Source of the DNA: Acetivibrio thermocellus ATCC 27405 | GTDB lineage: Bacteria > Bacillota > Clostridia > Acetivibrionales > Acetivibrionaceae | Direction: 5' to 3' | Length of the DNA: 64,000 nucleotides | Assembly: GCF_000015865.1 (NCBI RefSeq) | Contig: NC_009012.1 | Location: 558,001 to 622,000 of the forward strand | In this document: piece by piece, positions 26,629-35,787 of the stretch | Position numbering within the stretch: position 1 is the stretch's first letter | Layout: each line of letters opens with the position of its first letter | Notes under the pieces: model-generated | The model's input: the letters and a program-made list of their open reading frames with translations, nothing else | Told to the model about the DNA's origin: nothing | Databases searched by the model: none | Made by a program: the position numbers and the translations under genes

Positions 26629-27459
26629 ATGGCAAAAGAAAAGATAAAAGAAACTGTTAAAAACCCTGAAGCGCAAGGAAGCGGAACTGAAAAAAAGAAA
26701 GCTGAAAAAAATGGTTTTCTGTTTGGGCTGCTTGTGCTGTTGATAACACTGATTGTCATAGTCAGTGTTGTCGGAGGGGTTTTTTTCATTGTCATTAAAA
26801 ACAATGTAAACGGGCTGGCGGAAAAATACAGAAACAACCTGAAAAATATTCCTGTTTTAAGAATGGCTTTGCCTCCTCCGCCGGCGGATTACGACCCTCT
26901 TGATCCAAAAAATCTCAAATTGGATGAGCTTATCGAAAAGTACAACCAGTTCCGGAAAGAAAACGGCGAGCTTGCAAAGAAACTTGAGGAAACTGAAAAA
27001 GCTTTAAATGAGCTTCAGAGCTCTCAAGCTGATATTGAGGCGTTGAGGAAGGAAAATGATCAGATAAAAGCGGAAATGGAAGCTCAAAAAACAAGATATA
27101 AAGAGGAACTGAAAAAAGCAGAGGAGCTTTTGGTACAAGCTGATAAAGAAGGATTTAAGGAATTTTATGAAAAGATGAACGAGAAACTGGCACAGAGCCT
27201 TTATGAAGAGATACTCAAGGAAGAGAAAGCCAATGAAAAGGCGAAGGAATTTGCCCAGATATACGAAAAAATGGACACCAAGGCTGCTGCAAAAATATTT
27301 GAAGAACTGGGCGATTCGCAATTGGACTTGGTTGTTGAGACGCTGAGAAACATGAAGAAAGATGTGGCTGCCGAAATTATATCGGAAATGAGCCAAAGCT
27401 ATGCGGCAAAAGTTACCGAGAAGCTTTCAAAAGTGTATGGAATTGAGTTTGAAAAATAA
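26629..27459 (+). CDS. YlxF/MotE-like membrane protein with MgtE-N-type domain
   Basis: A 276-residue protein with one membrane segment (about 31-55), a long coiled coil (about 95-190) and a C-terminal helical domain (about 195-275) resembling the intracellular N domain of MgtE. Such proteins occur between fliJ and fliK in Firmicutes (YlxF in B. subtilis). Relatives called MotE act as chaperones for stator proteins. It is a structural or stator-associated factor rather than a magnesium transporter, since it lacks the MgtE membrane domain. Confidence 0.8.
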   Translation: MAKEKIKETVKNPEAQGSGTEKKKAEKNGFLFGLLVLLITLIVIVSVVGGVFFIVIKNNVNGLAEKYRNNLKNIPVLRMALPPPPADYDPLDPKNLKLDELIEKYNQFRKENGELAKKLEETEKALNELQSSQADIEALRKENDQIKAEMEAQKTRYKEELKKAEELLVQADKEGFKEFYEKMNEKLAQSLYEEILKEEKANEKAKEFAQIYEKMDTKAAAKIFEELGDSQLDLVVETLRNMKKDVAAEIISEMSQSYAAKVTEKLSKVYGIEFEK

Positions 27460-27503
27460 AAAGTTTTCAAGATATTTGGACAATTTCGAAAGGAGGTGAA
27501 AAA

Positions 27504-29090
27504 ATGATAACTCAACATTTAATTCCCGATTTTATTGCAAAAATGACCGGTTCTACCGAAGTGCAAAAGTCGGCGGGCATGAAAAAAAGCTCTTCATCGC
27601 AGTTTAAAGATACCCTTGACCTGGCTGTCGAAAAGTCGTATGCATGGCAGAGCGGCACTAAATCCTATGAATATGCAATGGATATCAAAGACAGGCCTTA
27701 TCAGCGTTTGCAAAACAAAAACATACTGGACTCAGCCGAAACAAAGGAAAGAAGACCGGACAGAACCAAGCCTTTTAACAAAGCATCAAACCAGATAACA
27801 TCCAGGGCATCAGATAAGGCAGAACGCACAGCTTCTCCGGAAGAAGAAAACATCGAAGGCGAAAATGACAGAAAGCTGAAAGGGAAAGCTATGGAGAAAG
27901 CTCTGGCAGAAGTTCTTGGAATTAGTGTGGAAGAGCTGGAAAAGCTCATGGCTCAGCTGGGCATAAATTTTGAGAATGCTGACGGTGAAACGGGTATTCA
28001 GGAAGCTGCCGATAAAATTTCAGCATATCTGGGTTTAAACCAGGATGAGAAAATGGCTCTGGCAGAGATGATGTCCCTTGTTCAAAAGCAAGTTGAACAG
28101 GCCTTCAAGGATGTTCAGTCTGCGTATGATGCTGCAAGATACGACATGAAGGATGAGAATGAAGCTTATGGGGTCGAGCTTTTCCATGCTGAAACTGAGA
28201 CGGCGGTGGAAGATACTTCGGCGCTGAGAAATGATTTGGATGTTTCCAAAGTTTCTCAGGAAGTAAAAAATAAGCTCGATGAAGAAACGGACGGTTTCTT
28301 AAAGCAGATTGCCGCTAAAGTTGTGGAAGTGGTACAAAAGGATGAAAGTACAGCCGGATTGAAAACAGTGAGTGTGAATGGTGAAAACATTGAAGAGATT
28401 GGGTTGAAAACTGATGTGGAAGACATCGGCAATGTCAGGGAGGCAAAATATTCTTCGGATGAAAAAGACAGCGCCGACAACAGCGGAAACGCCGGCAGCG
28501 AGACATCATCCATGGCATCAAGAGGCGTTGAAGCGGAATCTGCAGCAAAAAACAGTAACAACATACAATTTGAAGCAGTTTCAAACTTAACTGTTCAAAG
28601 AGCAACAGGCCAGGCAGAACCGGACAAAACCCGAAATATTATTCCGGTTACAAATAAGGAAATAGTCGAGCAGGTTGTTGAAAAAGCAAAGGTGGTATTA
28701 AGCGGTGACAAAAGTGAAATGGTCATTGACTTAAAGCCGGAGCACCTTGGGAAGTTGGAACTCAAAATTGTTACCGAAAGAGGAATGGTTGTTGCCAAAT
28801 TTGTTGCAGAAAATGAGCAGGTAAAGGCAGCTTTGGAATCAAACATGAACATGCTCAAGGAATCTTTGGAAAAGCAGGGCTTTTTGGTGGAAGGGTTTAG
28901 TGTCACGGTCGGAGACAACAAAAGACGCGAGAACAGCAGAGACAAAACGAATCAGGGCACTGCGAACCAAAGAATATCCGGTGAAAAACTGCAGGTGTCG
29001 GATATGACCGGAGTTGAAAGAATGCAAAGAATTCATGAAAACATCGATCCTTACAGCTATGGGAGCAGCAGTATTGATTTAACTGCATAA
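27504..29090 (+). CDS. fliK: Flagellar hook-length control protein FliK
   Basis: Secreted molecular ruler and substrate-specificity switch, 528 residues. The N-terminal two thirds are charged and low in conservation, as is usual. The C-terminal hook-length domain (about 395-475) contains MVIDLKPEHLGKLELKI, the most conserved family block, and it ends in a disordered tail. AAAGGAGGTG precedes the ATG. Confidence 0.92.
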   Translation: MITQHLIPDFIAKMTGSTEVQKSAGMKKSSSSQFKDTLDLAVEKSYAWQSGTKSYEYAMDIKDRPYQRLQNKNILDSAETKERRPDRTKPFNKASNQITSRASDKAERTASPEEENIEGENDRKLKGKAMEKALAEVLGISVEELEKLMAQLGINFENADGETGIQEAADKISAYLGLNQDEKMALAEMMSLVQKQVEQAFKDVQSAYDAARYDMKDENEAYGVELFHAETETAVEDTSALRNDLDVSKVSQEVKNKLDEETDGFLKQIAAKVVEVVQKDESTAGLKTVSVNGENIEEIGLKTDVEDIGNVREAKYSSDEKDSADNSGNAGSETSSMASRGVEAESAAKNSNNIQFEAVSNLTVQRATGQAEPDKTRNIIPVTNKEIVEQVVEKAKVVLSGDKSEMVIDLKPEHLGKLELKIVTERGMVVAKFVAENEQVKAALESNMNMLKESLEKQGFLVEGFSVTVGDNKRRENSRDKTNQGTANQRISGEKLQVSDMTGVERMQRIHENIDPYSYGSSSIDLTA

Positions 29091-29105
29091 CAAGGAGGAG
29101 TCATA

Positions 29106-30077
29106 ATGGCAGTAGATGCTGTAGGCCGTCAAAAGACCATTCAGGAAATCATTGACAGTACCACAAACAAGTCGACTCAAAGAAATACCGGGGAACTGGG
29201 AAAAGATGAGTTTTTAAACCTTCTCATTACACAGCTTCAATATCAGGACCCTCTAAATCCTGTGGATGACAAGGAATTTATCAGCCAGATGGCACAGTTC
29301 AGCGCCCTGGAACAAATGCAGAACCTCAATAAAAGCTTTTCAGCCACAAAGGCCTTTGGCATGATAGGAAAATATATTACCGGTACTACCAGTAACGGCA
29401 GTGATTCAGGAGCCGGTTTTGTAGAGGGTATTGTACGCAGTGTGAAAATGGAAAACGGAAAAATTCTTTTGGAAGTCAATGGCTTGGATGTTCCGGTGGA
29501 TAATGTGCTCAGTGTTTCAGAAGAAAGCAATTATTATTACAAGTACAATAGTTCAAATATATCCCAATACACCGGAATTATCGGCTATGAAGTAAGCGGA
29601 AGTGTATATGATCCTTCCACCGGGGACATTGTCGGCGTGAGTGGAATTGTAAGGGAAATCCAGAAAGGTATTTATGAAGATTATGCTGTAATGGACGGTG
29701 TAGAGGTAATAATTTCCGGAATAGACACTGAATTTAATTCGGCAGATCCGAACTTTAGAAAGGATTACCTTACAGAAAACGTAGGCCAGGGAGTTTCTCT
29801 TATAATCACCGACGCATACGGTTATGGATTTAAGGTTCCTGTTACAGGGGTTCTTAAAGATTTCAAGATAGCACCGAACGGTAAGATTATCGGAATTTTG
29901 GATGGGGTATATGTGCCTGTGGACAGCATCAGCAATATAAAGAAACCATCTGCGAATACGGGCGCGGCTGACGGCACAAACGAAAACCCGCAGGTTGAAC
30001 AGTCCCAGACTGAGGAGTCTCAAGTGGAGGAACCTCAGGTCGGAGAACCCCGGGACGAAGAATCTGACAGTGTATAG
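29106..30077 (+). CDS. flgD: Hook assembly scaffold FlgD, long form
   Basis: Hook-capping protein needed for hook polymerisation. The conserved N-terminal block ELGKDEFLNLLITQLQYQDP (about 27-46) and QMAQFSALEQMQNL are present. At 323 residues it is more than twice the length of B. subtilis FlgD. The extra part contains two similar beta-rich segments (around VEGIVRSVKMENGKI and VSGIVREIQKGIYED) and ends in a Glu/Gln-rich repeat tail (about 295-320). It starts 15 nt after fliK. Confidence 0.93.
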   Translation: MAVDAVGRQKTIQEIIDSTTNKSTQRNTGELGKDEFLNLLITQLQYQDPLNPVDDKEFISQMAQFSALEQMQNLNKSFSATKAFGMIGKYITGTTSNGSDSGAGFVEGIVRSVKMENGKILLEVNGLDVPVDNVLSVSEESNYYYKYNSSNISQYTGIIGYEVSGSVYDPSTGDIVGVSGIVREIQKGIYEDYAVMDGVEVIISGIDTEFNSADPNFRKDYLTENVGQGVSLIITDAYGYGFKVPVTGVLKDFKIAPNGKIIGILDGVYVPVDSISNIKKPSANTGAADGTNENPQVEQSQTEESQVEEPQVGEPRDEESDSV

Positions 30078-30126
30078 TTGTTTAAGATATTCGGTAAATC
30101 ACGGGATGGGCAGGTGAGGTGATAGT

Positions 30127-30516
30127 GTGATTGTTAATAATAATTATTATGTAAATATCAGCAGGATTAACGGAAGCCAGAGAGCAATACCATCGGGCAA
30201 ACCTGACGGAAAAGTACAGGGAAGCTTTGAGGAGATTTTAGAGAGCAAGGTAAACGAAAATCGCGGACTGAAATTTTCAAAGCATGCTGAGATGAGGCTT
30301 CAACTGAGAAATATCAAGCTTACGGATGAACAAAAGGAAAAGATATCGAAAGCAGTCCAGAAAGCGGAAGAAAAGGGAGTAAAGGATTCCCTTGTACTTA
30401 TCGATGATATTGCTTTTGTTGTAAATGTACGAAACAGGACGGTTATCACCGCCGTAAACAGCAATGAGCTGAAAGAAAACGTGTTTACAAACATCGACGG
30501 AGCAGTGTTTGCATGA
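30127..30516 (+). CDS. Flagellar operon protein of the TIGR02530 type
   Basis: A 129-residue protein with the family core KFSKHAEMRLQLRNIKLT followed by a helix and a strand pair (SLVLIDDIAFVVNVRNRTVITAV). This family occurs only between flgD and flgE in Firmicutes flagellar operons. Its role is unknown, though it may be a regulator or chaperone of hook assembly. The start is GTG 30127 after AGGTGAT. Confidence 0.85.
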   Translation: MIVNNNYYVNISRINGSQRAIPSGKPDGKVQGSFEEILESKVNENRGLKFSKHAEMRLQLRNIKLTDEQKEKISKAVQKAEEKGVKDSLVLIDDIAFVVNVRNRTVITAVNSNELKENVFTNIDGAVFA

Positions 30517-30681
30517 TTTTTCAATCAAAAGTAAGAAACTTGCGATATAGTATTCTATGCTGAATTTGTGGCCGGACCCCTTCCGGGAGGCCATCTCTAT
30601 TCCGGACTGACAGAAGGAATAGAACCGATGCACCAACAGTTGATGGTTATGATTGACCGTAAAAGAAGGAGGTCGTTTATT

Positions 30682-32004
30682 ATGATGAGATCCATGTTTT
30701 CCGGAGTTTCAGGACTTCAGGCCCATCAGACAAAAATGGACGTTATAGGAAACAATGTGGCAAACGTTAACACCGTAGGTTTTAAATCAAGCAGGGTGAC
30801 GTTCCAGGAAGTTTTCAGCCAGACTTTAAAAGGAGCCAGCTCTCCTGATCCAACTACCGGGAGAGGAGGAACTAATCCCATGCAGGTGGGATTGGGTCTG
30901 GGAGTTGCAACCATTGACACACTCATGACTCGCGGAAGTGTTCAAAGAACCGATAATCCTACCGACCTTGCAATTGAAGGAGACGGATTCTTTATTGTAA
31001 AAGGCGGAAGCAGTGACACATTCAAATTCACAAGAGCCGGAAACTTCGGAATAGACAGACTGGGAAACCTTGTAACCGGAAGCGGACTGAATGTTTATGG
31101 CTGGCAGTCCTATACGAAACTGCCTGACGGAACCTATAAATTTGACACTGAAAGTCAAATTGAACCTATAAATCTTTATTCCGACGATGTGAATAAAAAT
31201 AAAAGAATGATAGCAGCAAAAGCAACTACTTATGCAATCTTTGAAGGAAATCTGGATGCATCCTATTCAATTTACAGCAGCGCAGCATCCGGCACATCCA
31301 GCAACAATAGATTCACTATGCCTGTTACGGTATATGATTCTTTGGGAAACAGCTACAAAATAAATATAAGTTTCTGGAAAACCGACGTTACAGGCGGTGT
31401 TACCACATGGACATGGCAGGTTGATTCGGGAAATGGGGTAACAGCATCGGGAGCTACCGGAACTATACTGTTTGACGATCAGGGACAGGTAATTGAAAGT
31501 TCCGCGGTTACACCCAGTATAACAATTATACCTGACAGCAGCGTTGGAAGCCAGAATATCAATGTGAAGCTGGACTTTTCCAGACTTACAATGTATGCGG
31601 CAGACAGTTCCGCAAAAGCTACAAATGTGGACGGATATCCGGCAGGTTCGCTTGTGACCTTCAGTATTGGTTCCGACGGAATGATTATGGGTATATACAG
31701 TAATGGTCAGCAGCAGCCGTTGGGACTTATAGCCTTGGCAAGTTTTGACAACCCTGCGGGTCTTGAAAAGGTAGGAGAGAATATGTATATTCCGACTTCC
31801 AACTCCGGAGAGTTTAAAAAAGGTGTCAAGGCAGGCACTGAAGGAGTGGGAACTTTAAGCCCCGGTACGTTGGAAATGTCCAACGTGGATCTGTCAAAAG
31901 AGTTTACTGAAATGATTATTACCCAAAGAGGATTTCAGGCAAACAGCAGGATAATAACAACTTCCGACGAAATGCTCCAGGAGCTTGTCAACCTTAAGAG
32001 ATAG
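30682..32004 (+). CDS. flgE: Flagellar hook protein FlgE
   Basis: The hook subunit, 440 residues. The N-terminal D0 motif is MFSGVSGLQAHQTKMDVIGNN, the middle is a variable Ser/Thr-rich domain, and the C-terminal D0 is SNVDLSKEFTEMIITQRGFQ. The start chosen is ATG 30682, 9 nt after AAGGAGG. A longer frame from 30568 lacks family similarity. The 165-nt gap before it contains a small hairpin (TGGCC 30569-30573 with GGCCA 30589-30593). Confidence 0.95.
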   Translation: MMRSMFSGVSGLQAHQTKMDVIGNNVANVNTVGFKSSRVTFQEVFSQTLKGASSPDPTTGRGGTNPMQVGLGLGVATIDTLMTRGSVQRTDNPTDLAIEGDGFFIVKGGSSDTFKFTRAGNFGIDRLGNLVTGSGLNVYGWQSYTKLPDGTYKFDTESQIEPINLYSDDVNKNKRMIAAKATTYAIFEGNLDASYSIYSSAASGTSSNNRFTMPVTVYDSLGNSYKINISFWKTDVTGGVTTWTWQVDSGNGVTASGATGTILFDDQGQVIESSAVTPSITIIPDSSVGSQNINVKLDFSRLTMYAADSSAKATNVDGYPAGSLVTFSIGSDGMIMGIYSNGQQQPLGLIALASFDNPAGLEKVGENMYIPTSNSGEFKKGVKAGTEGVGTLSPGTLEMSNVDLSKEFTEMIITQRGFQANSRIITTSDEMLQELVNLKR

Positions 32005-32017
32005 TATATAGGAGGAT

Positions 32018-32054
32018 GGGGAGTGTATGGTGGCCTGTCCGGCATACACTCTCC
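32018..32054 (+). other. Hairpin after flgE inside the operon
   Basis: A 12-bp stem with one G-T pair (32018-32029 with 32043-32054) and a 13-nt loop, 13 nt after the flgE stop and without a T-run. It may protect mRNA ends or attenuate the transcript rather than terminate it. Confidence 0.45.
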
Positions 32055-32076
32055 TGTATATAACTAATTAAAAATT

Positions 32077-32118
32077 TGTTAACGTAATGTTTCAGGTTGT
32101 TAACGTAGTGTTTCAAGG
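32077..32118 (+). repeat. Tandem 21-bp repeat, two copies
   Basis: TGTTAACGTAATGTTTCAGGT (32077-32097) is followed directly by a second copy (32098-32118) with three mismatches. Each copy begins with a GTTAAC palindrome, so the half-sites are two helical turns apart. It lies in the flgE-flbD gap, about 100 nt before flbD. Function is unknown. Confidence 0.7.
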
Positions 32119-32217
32119 ATGTAAGAAAAATGTCGAATAATGTGTTTTTGCTACAAAAAGCGTAATATTTTCATAAAAAATATTAATTTTCTATTGAGTT
32201 TTCGAGGTAAAAATATT

Positions 32218-32430
32218 ATGATTAAATTAACGAAGTTAAATGGCAAACCCTTTATTTTAAACAGTGATTTAATCGAATTCATTGAGCAGACTCCGGACAC
32301 AATTATTTCAACAACTACAGGAAAAAAGGTAGTTGTTGTCGAAAGTGTTGAGGAAGTAGTCGAAAAGGTTTTACAGTATAAAAGGAAAATCTATCTTTTT
32401 AAAGACGTGTTTATCAATCAAGACCGTTAA
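32218..32430 (+). CDS. flbD: Flagellar protein FlbD
   Basis: A 70-residue protein of the FlbD family found between flgE and motAB or fliL in Firmicutes and spirochaetes. The family core is IKLTKLNGKPFILN followed by LIEFIEQTPDTIISTTTGKK. The precise function is unknown. The start chosen is ATG 32218 after CGAGGT; the longer frame from 32140 adds 26 unrelated residues. Confidence 0.9.
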   Translation: MIKLTKLNGKPFILNSDLIEFIEQTPDTIISTTTGKKVVVVESVEEVVEKVLQYKRKIYLFKDVFINQDR

Positions 32431-32511
32431 CATCCTGATGCTCTTCATGTGTTAATCATAAATACCAATGCCTGGATTTACATCTATTCCAAAGATAAGG
32501 GGGCAGAGAAT

Positions 32512-33015
32512 TTGGAGCGTAAAAGTAGCTTTTTTGTTCTCATTGGCGTAGTTGCATTTCTATCATTAGCCCTTGCATTGTTGGCAGGATATATCTTCTT
32601 TGTACAGGGAGGAAGGGCAGAAGGTCCAAATTCATCAGTCAAAGTGGTTGTTACGCCTAAAGACAAAGATTTGCTGAAGATGAAACTTTTTGATGAAAAG
32701 ACACCTTTCAACCTTAAAAGTGCGGACTCAAAGAAGATATCTGTGATAGTTGTCAATGTTGAACTTTCCTATTTTGCCAAGGTTAAGGGCATCTCTGACA
32801 CTACAGCCAAAATAGAGTCAAATAAAAGCAAACTGCAGGAAATTGTCGGTACATATTTTCAGTCGTTGACTTTGGAAGAGGTTATGAAGTCCGATGCAAA
32901 GGAAAAAGCCAGGGCGGATCTCACAAAGATGATGAACGAGCAGTTACTGGCAAATGAAAATATAAATTCCGACATTATATATACCGTTGTGTTCGATCAG
33001 TGGTTCTACCAGTAG
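32512..33015 (+). CDS. fliL: Flagellar basal-body-associated protein FliL
   Basis: Single-pass membrane protein next to the stator, 167 residues. It has a membrane segment at about 7-29 and an extracytoplasmic domain with the typical C-terminus SDIIYTVVFDQWFYQ. The start is TTG 32512 after AAGGGGG. It follows flbD directly; the motAB genes that often lie between them in other Clostridia are absent. Confidence 0.9.
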   Translation: MERKSSFFVLIGVVAFLSLALALLAGYIFFVQGGRAEGPNSSVKVVVTPKDKDLLKMKLFDEKTPFNLKSADSKKISVIVVNVELSYFAKVKGISDTTAKIESNKSKLQEIVGTYFQSLTLEEVMKSDAKEKARADLTKMMNEQLLANENINSDIIYTVVFDQWFYQ

Positions 33016-33027
33016 GGGGTGCTTGGC

Positions 33028-34014
33028 TTGGGAGATATTCTGTCTCAAAATGAAATAGACGATTTACTAAAGGCCCTGAATACAGGTGAACTGGATGTCC
33101 AGCAAATCAGTTCCAAAATCGAGGAAAGGAAGATAAAAACCCACGATTTCAGAAGGCCCAGTAAATTTGCAAAAGATCATGTAAGGACTTTAAATGTTAT
33201 CCACGACAACTATGCAAGAATTATCACAAACTTCCTTTCAGGATATTTGAGGACTCTGGTTCAGGTAGAAGTTATTTCCGTTGAGCCGATAGCTTATTAT
33301 GAATTCAACAATTCAATATCAAATCCTGCGGTGCTTGCAGTTATTGATTTTGCTCCGCTGACAGGATCAATTATCCTTGAAATGGCACCACCTGTTGCTT
33401 ATGCACTGATTGACAGGATTCTCGGCGGAAAAGGCTTGCCAATTGAAAGAGTAAGGGAGTTTACGGAAGTTGAGATTGCCATTATCGAAAGAATTATCAT
33501 ACAGCTTGTAAACCTTATGAGAGAGCCGTGGGAAAACGTGGTGGAACTTAAACCCAGGCTTGAGAAAATTGAAACCAACGCCCAGTTTGCACAGATAGTC
33601 TCGGCCAATGAGACGGTGGCTTTGATTACTTTGGGAGCAAAAATCGGCGAAGTTGAAGGAATGATTAATCTTTGCATTCCTCATATAGTAGTAGAACCAA
33701 TAGTTTCAAAACTGAATACGAAGTTTTGGTTTTCCAGTGTTGAAAAAGAAGCAACAAAAGAAGACAAAGAAACCATTCAGAAAAAAATTGAGTATACAAA
33801 AGTACCTGTCAGAGCAATACTGGGAAGAGCAACCATTCAAGTGGCTGATTTTCTTGAATTACAACCGGGGGATGTAATAACTCTGGATTCAAACGTCAAC
33901 GGAAATCTTGATGTATTGGTGGGTGACTTGCTGAAATTCCGTGGTTCTCCCGGGGTTAAGAAAAACAGGAATGCGATCAAAATAACCGAAGTAATAAGAA
34001 GGGAGGATGAGTAG
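33028..34014 (+). CDS. fliM: Flagellar motor switch protein FliM
   Basis: C-ring protein that binds phospho-CheY through its N-terminal peptide (ILSQNEIDDLLKAL). A middle CheC-like domain and a C-terminal SpoA domain (VPVRAILGRATIQVADFLEL) complete its 328 residues. The start is TTG 33028, 8 nt after TAGGGGG; the in-frame GTG at 33019 lies on the binding site. Confidence 0.95.
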   Translation: MGDILSQNEIDDLLKALNTGELDVQQISSKIEERKIKTHDFRRPSKFAKDHVRTLNVIHDNYARIITNFLSGYLRTLVQVEVISVEPIAYYEFNNSISNPAVLAVIDFAPLTGSIILEMAPPVAYALIDRILGGKGLPIERVREFTEVEIAIIERIIIQLVNLMREPWENVVELKPRLEKIETNAQFAQIVSANETVALITLGAKIGEVEGMINLCIPHIVVEPIVSKLNTKFWFSSVEKEATKEDKETIQKKIEYTKVPVRAILGRATIQVADFLELQPGDVITLDSNVNGNLDVLVGDLLKFRGSPGVKKNRNAIKITEVIRREDE

Positions 34015-34015
34015 C

Positions 34016-35236
34016 ATGGAGGATATGTTGTCTCAGGCTGAAATAGATGCTTTGCTAAATGGTAGCTCATCGGAAGGGAATGAAGAAAACAGCGCAAATG
34101 AGGAGCTTACGTCACAGGAAATTGATGCATTGGGTGAAATAGGCAACATAAGTATGGGAACCTCTGCTACTACTCTTAACTCGTTGTTGGGACAAAGGGT
34201 AGTGATAACAACTCCCAAAGTATCAGTATGTACATGGGAAGAATTAGCGAAAGAATATCACAGTTCTTATGTGGCTGTAAAAGTCGAATATACTGAAGGA
34301 CTTGACGGTATGAATCTTCTTCTTTTAAAAGAGGACGATGCCAAGGTGATTACCGATTTGATGATGGGCGGAGACGGCAGTAATAAAGAGGGAGAATTGA
34401 CGGATTTGCACTTAAGTGCAATCAGTGAGGCAATGAATCAAATGATTGGTTCTGCAGCCACTTCAATGTCTTCGATGTTTAACAAGAGAATAGATATTTC
34501 GCCTCCGAAAGTGTTTCCCATGACATTGGACGCTGCCGTTCCTGAAGCGGAATTTCCAAGGGGCGACAAGATAGTAAAAGTTGCATTTAAAATGGTTATC
34601 GGAGAATTGATTGACAGTCAAATTATGCAGCTTTTGCCTATCGATTTTGCCAAAAAAATGGTTAGTAATATTATGAATTCCAAACCCGAGGACAATCAGG
34701 TAATAGAAGAGGTTGCTGCATCAGCTGTTCAGGAACCTGTTGCCGGACAGCATAATGAGCAGTATTATCATGCTCAACCGTCTCAGCAGCCGTATCAACA
34801 GCCGCCTCAGCAGCCGTATCAACAACCGTATCAACAACCATACCATCAACCGTATCAGCAACAATATCAGCAGTATTACCAGCCGTATGAGCAGCCACCC
34901 AGACAAAATGATGGATACCGCAATCCTATAAATGTGCAACCTGCACAGTTTGAAGCTTTTGATGACGGTTCGAAAATCTCAATTGACAAGAAAAACATCG
35001 GGCTTATCATGGATGTGCCGCTTCAGGTTACAGTTGAGCTTGGACGAACCAATAAACTTATTAAAGATATTTTGGAATTCGGACCTGGTTCAATAATTGA
35101 GCTTGACAAGCTTGCAGGTGAACCCGTGGATATTCTGGTAAACGGGAAAGTAATTGCCATAGGTGAAGTTGTGGTTATAGATGAAAGTTTTGGTGTCAGG
35201 ATTACAGACATACTTCATCCGTCGAAAAGGCTTTAA
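34016..35236 (+). CDS. fliY: Flagellar motor switch phosphatase FliY (FliN fusion)
   Basis: Firmicutes-type fusion of three parts. An N-terminal FliM-like peptide (MLSQAEIDALLNG) is followed by a CheC-type CheY-P phosphatase domain with both active-site helices (DALGEIGNISMG and SAISEAMNQMIG). The C-terminal FliN SpoA domain covers about 325-405. The two halves are joined by a Gln/Pro/Tyr repeat linker (about 253-300). The start is ATG 34016, 9 nt after GGAGG; ATG 34007 is too close. 406 residues. Confidence 0.95.
   Translation: MEDMLSQAEIDALLNGSSSEGNEENSANEELTSQEIDALGEIGNISMGTSATTLNSLLGQRVVITTPKVSVCTWEELAKEYHSSYVAVKVEYTEGLDGMNLLLLKEDDAKVITDLMMGGDGSNKEGELTDLHLSAISEAMNQMIGSAATSMSSMFNKRIDISPPKVFPMTLDAAVPEAEFPRGDKIVKVAFKMVIGELIDSQIMQLLPIDFAKKMVSNIMNSKPEDNQVIEEVAASAVQEPVAGQHNEQYYHAQPSQQPYQQPPQQPYQQPYQQPYHQPYQQQYQQYYQPYEQPPRQNDGYRNPINVQPAQFEAFDDGSKISIDKKNIGLIMDVPLQVTVELGRTNKLIKDILEFGPGSIIELDKLAGEPVDILVNGKVIAIGEVVVIDESFGVRITDILHPSKRL
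34772..34905 (+). repeat. CAG/CCG/TAT coding minisatellite in fliY
   Basis: Imperfect tandem repeats with periods of 12-15 nt encode QQPYQQPP- and QQPYQQPYHQPY-type units in the linker between the two FliY domains. Such tracts can gain or lose units by slippage without breaking the frame when the period is a multiple of three. Confidence 0.8.
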
Positions 35237-35277
35237 GCTTTCATCATAAACTGTCAATGTCCGGGTAAAGCAAAGCT

Positions 35278-35301
35278 AAGTTACTGTTTAAGTTACTGTT
35301 T
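35278..35301 (+). repeat. Perfect 12-bp tandem repeat upstream of cheY
   Basis: AAGTTACTGTTT occurs twice in direct succession in the 119-nt gap between fliY and cheY. A TTGACA hexamer follows at 35315-35320, but no convincing -10 box is at the right distance. It may be a binding site or a chance duplication. Confidence 0.6.
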
Positions 35302-35355
35302 TGTATTTATCAGTTTGACAATAGTATAGACAATAATTTTAAGGAGAGGGTATCA

Positions 35356-35718
35356 ATGGGAAAAAGGATTCTTATAGTTGATGATGCAGCGTTTATGAGA
35401 ATGATGATAAAAGATATTTTAACGAAAAACGGTTATGAAGTGGCAGGAGAAGCGGAAAACGGAGCACGGGCAATTGACAAGTACAAAGAGCTTAATCCGG
35501 ATTTGGTAATTATGGATATTACCATGCCGGAAGTGGACGGTATAGCGGCTGTAAGAGAAATCAAGAAAATCAATGCCGATTCCAAAATTATAATGTGCTC
35601 CGCCATGGGTCAGCAGGCCATGGTTATTGAGTCAATTCAGGCGGGAGCAAGGGACTTTATTGTAAAGCCTTTCCAGGCCGAAAGAGTGGTTGAAGCGGTA
35701 AAAAAAGTTCTGGGCTAG
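35356..35718 (+). CDS. cheY: Chemotaxis response regulator CheY
   Basis: Single-domain receiver, 120 residues. The acidic pocket is DD at 9-10, the phospho-acceptor is Asp54 (VIMDITMPE), and the conserved Lys is in VKPFQ near the end. When phosphorylated by CheA it binds FliM and FliY. AAGGAGAGG precedes the ATG. Its position after fliY is as in B. subtilis. Confidence 0.96.
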   Translation: MGKRILIVDDAAFMRMMIKDILTKNGYEVAGEAENGARAIDKYKELNPDLVIMDITMPEVDGIAAVREIKKINADSKIIMCSAMGQQAMVIESIQAGARDFIVKPFQAERVVEAVKKVLG

Positions 35719-35787
35719 TTTTGCAAAATAACAGTTTACTGATTAATAGAGTGTACAGATGGTCAACGGTGGGAAAGGAAGTATAAA

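Noticed and set aside
34671-34939. Repetitive frames on both strands over the fliY linker
   Set aside because: Low-complexity translations of the Gln/Pro repeat in other frames; fliY explains the region.
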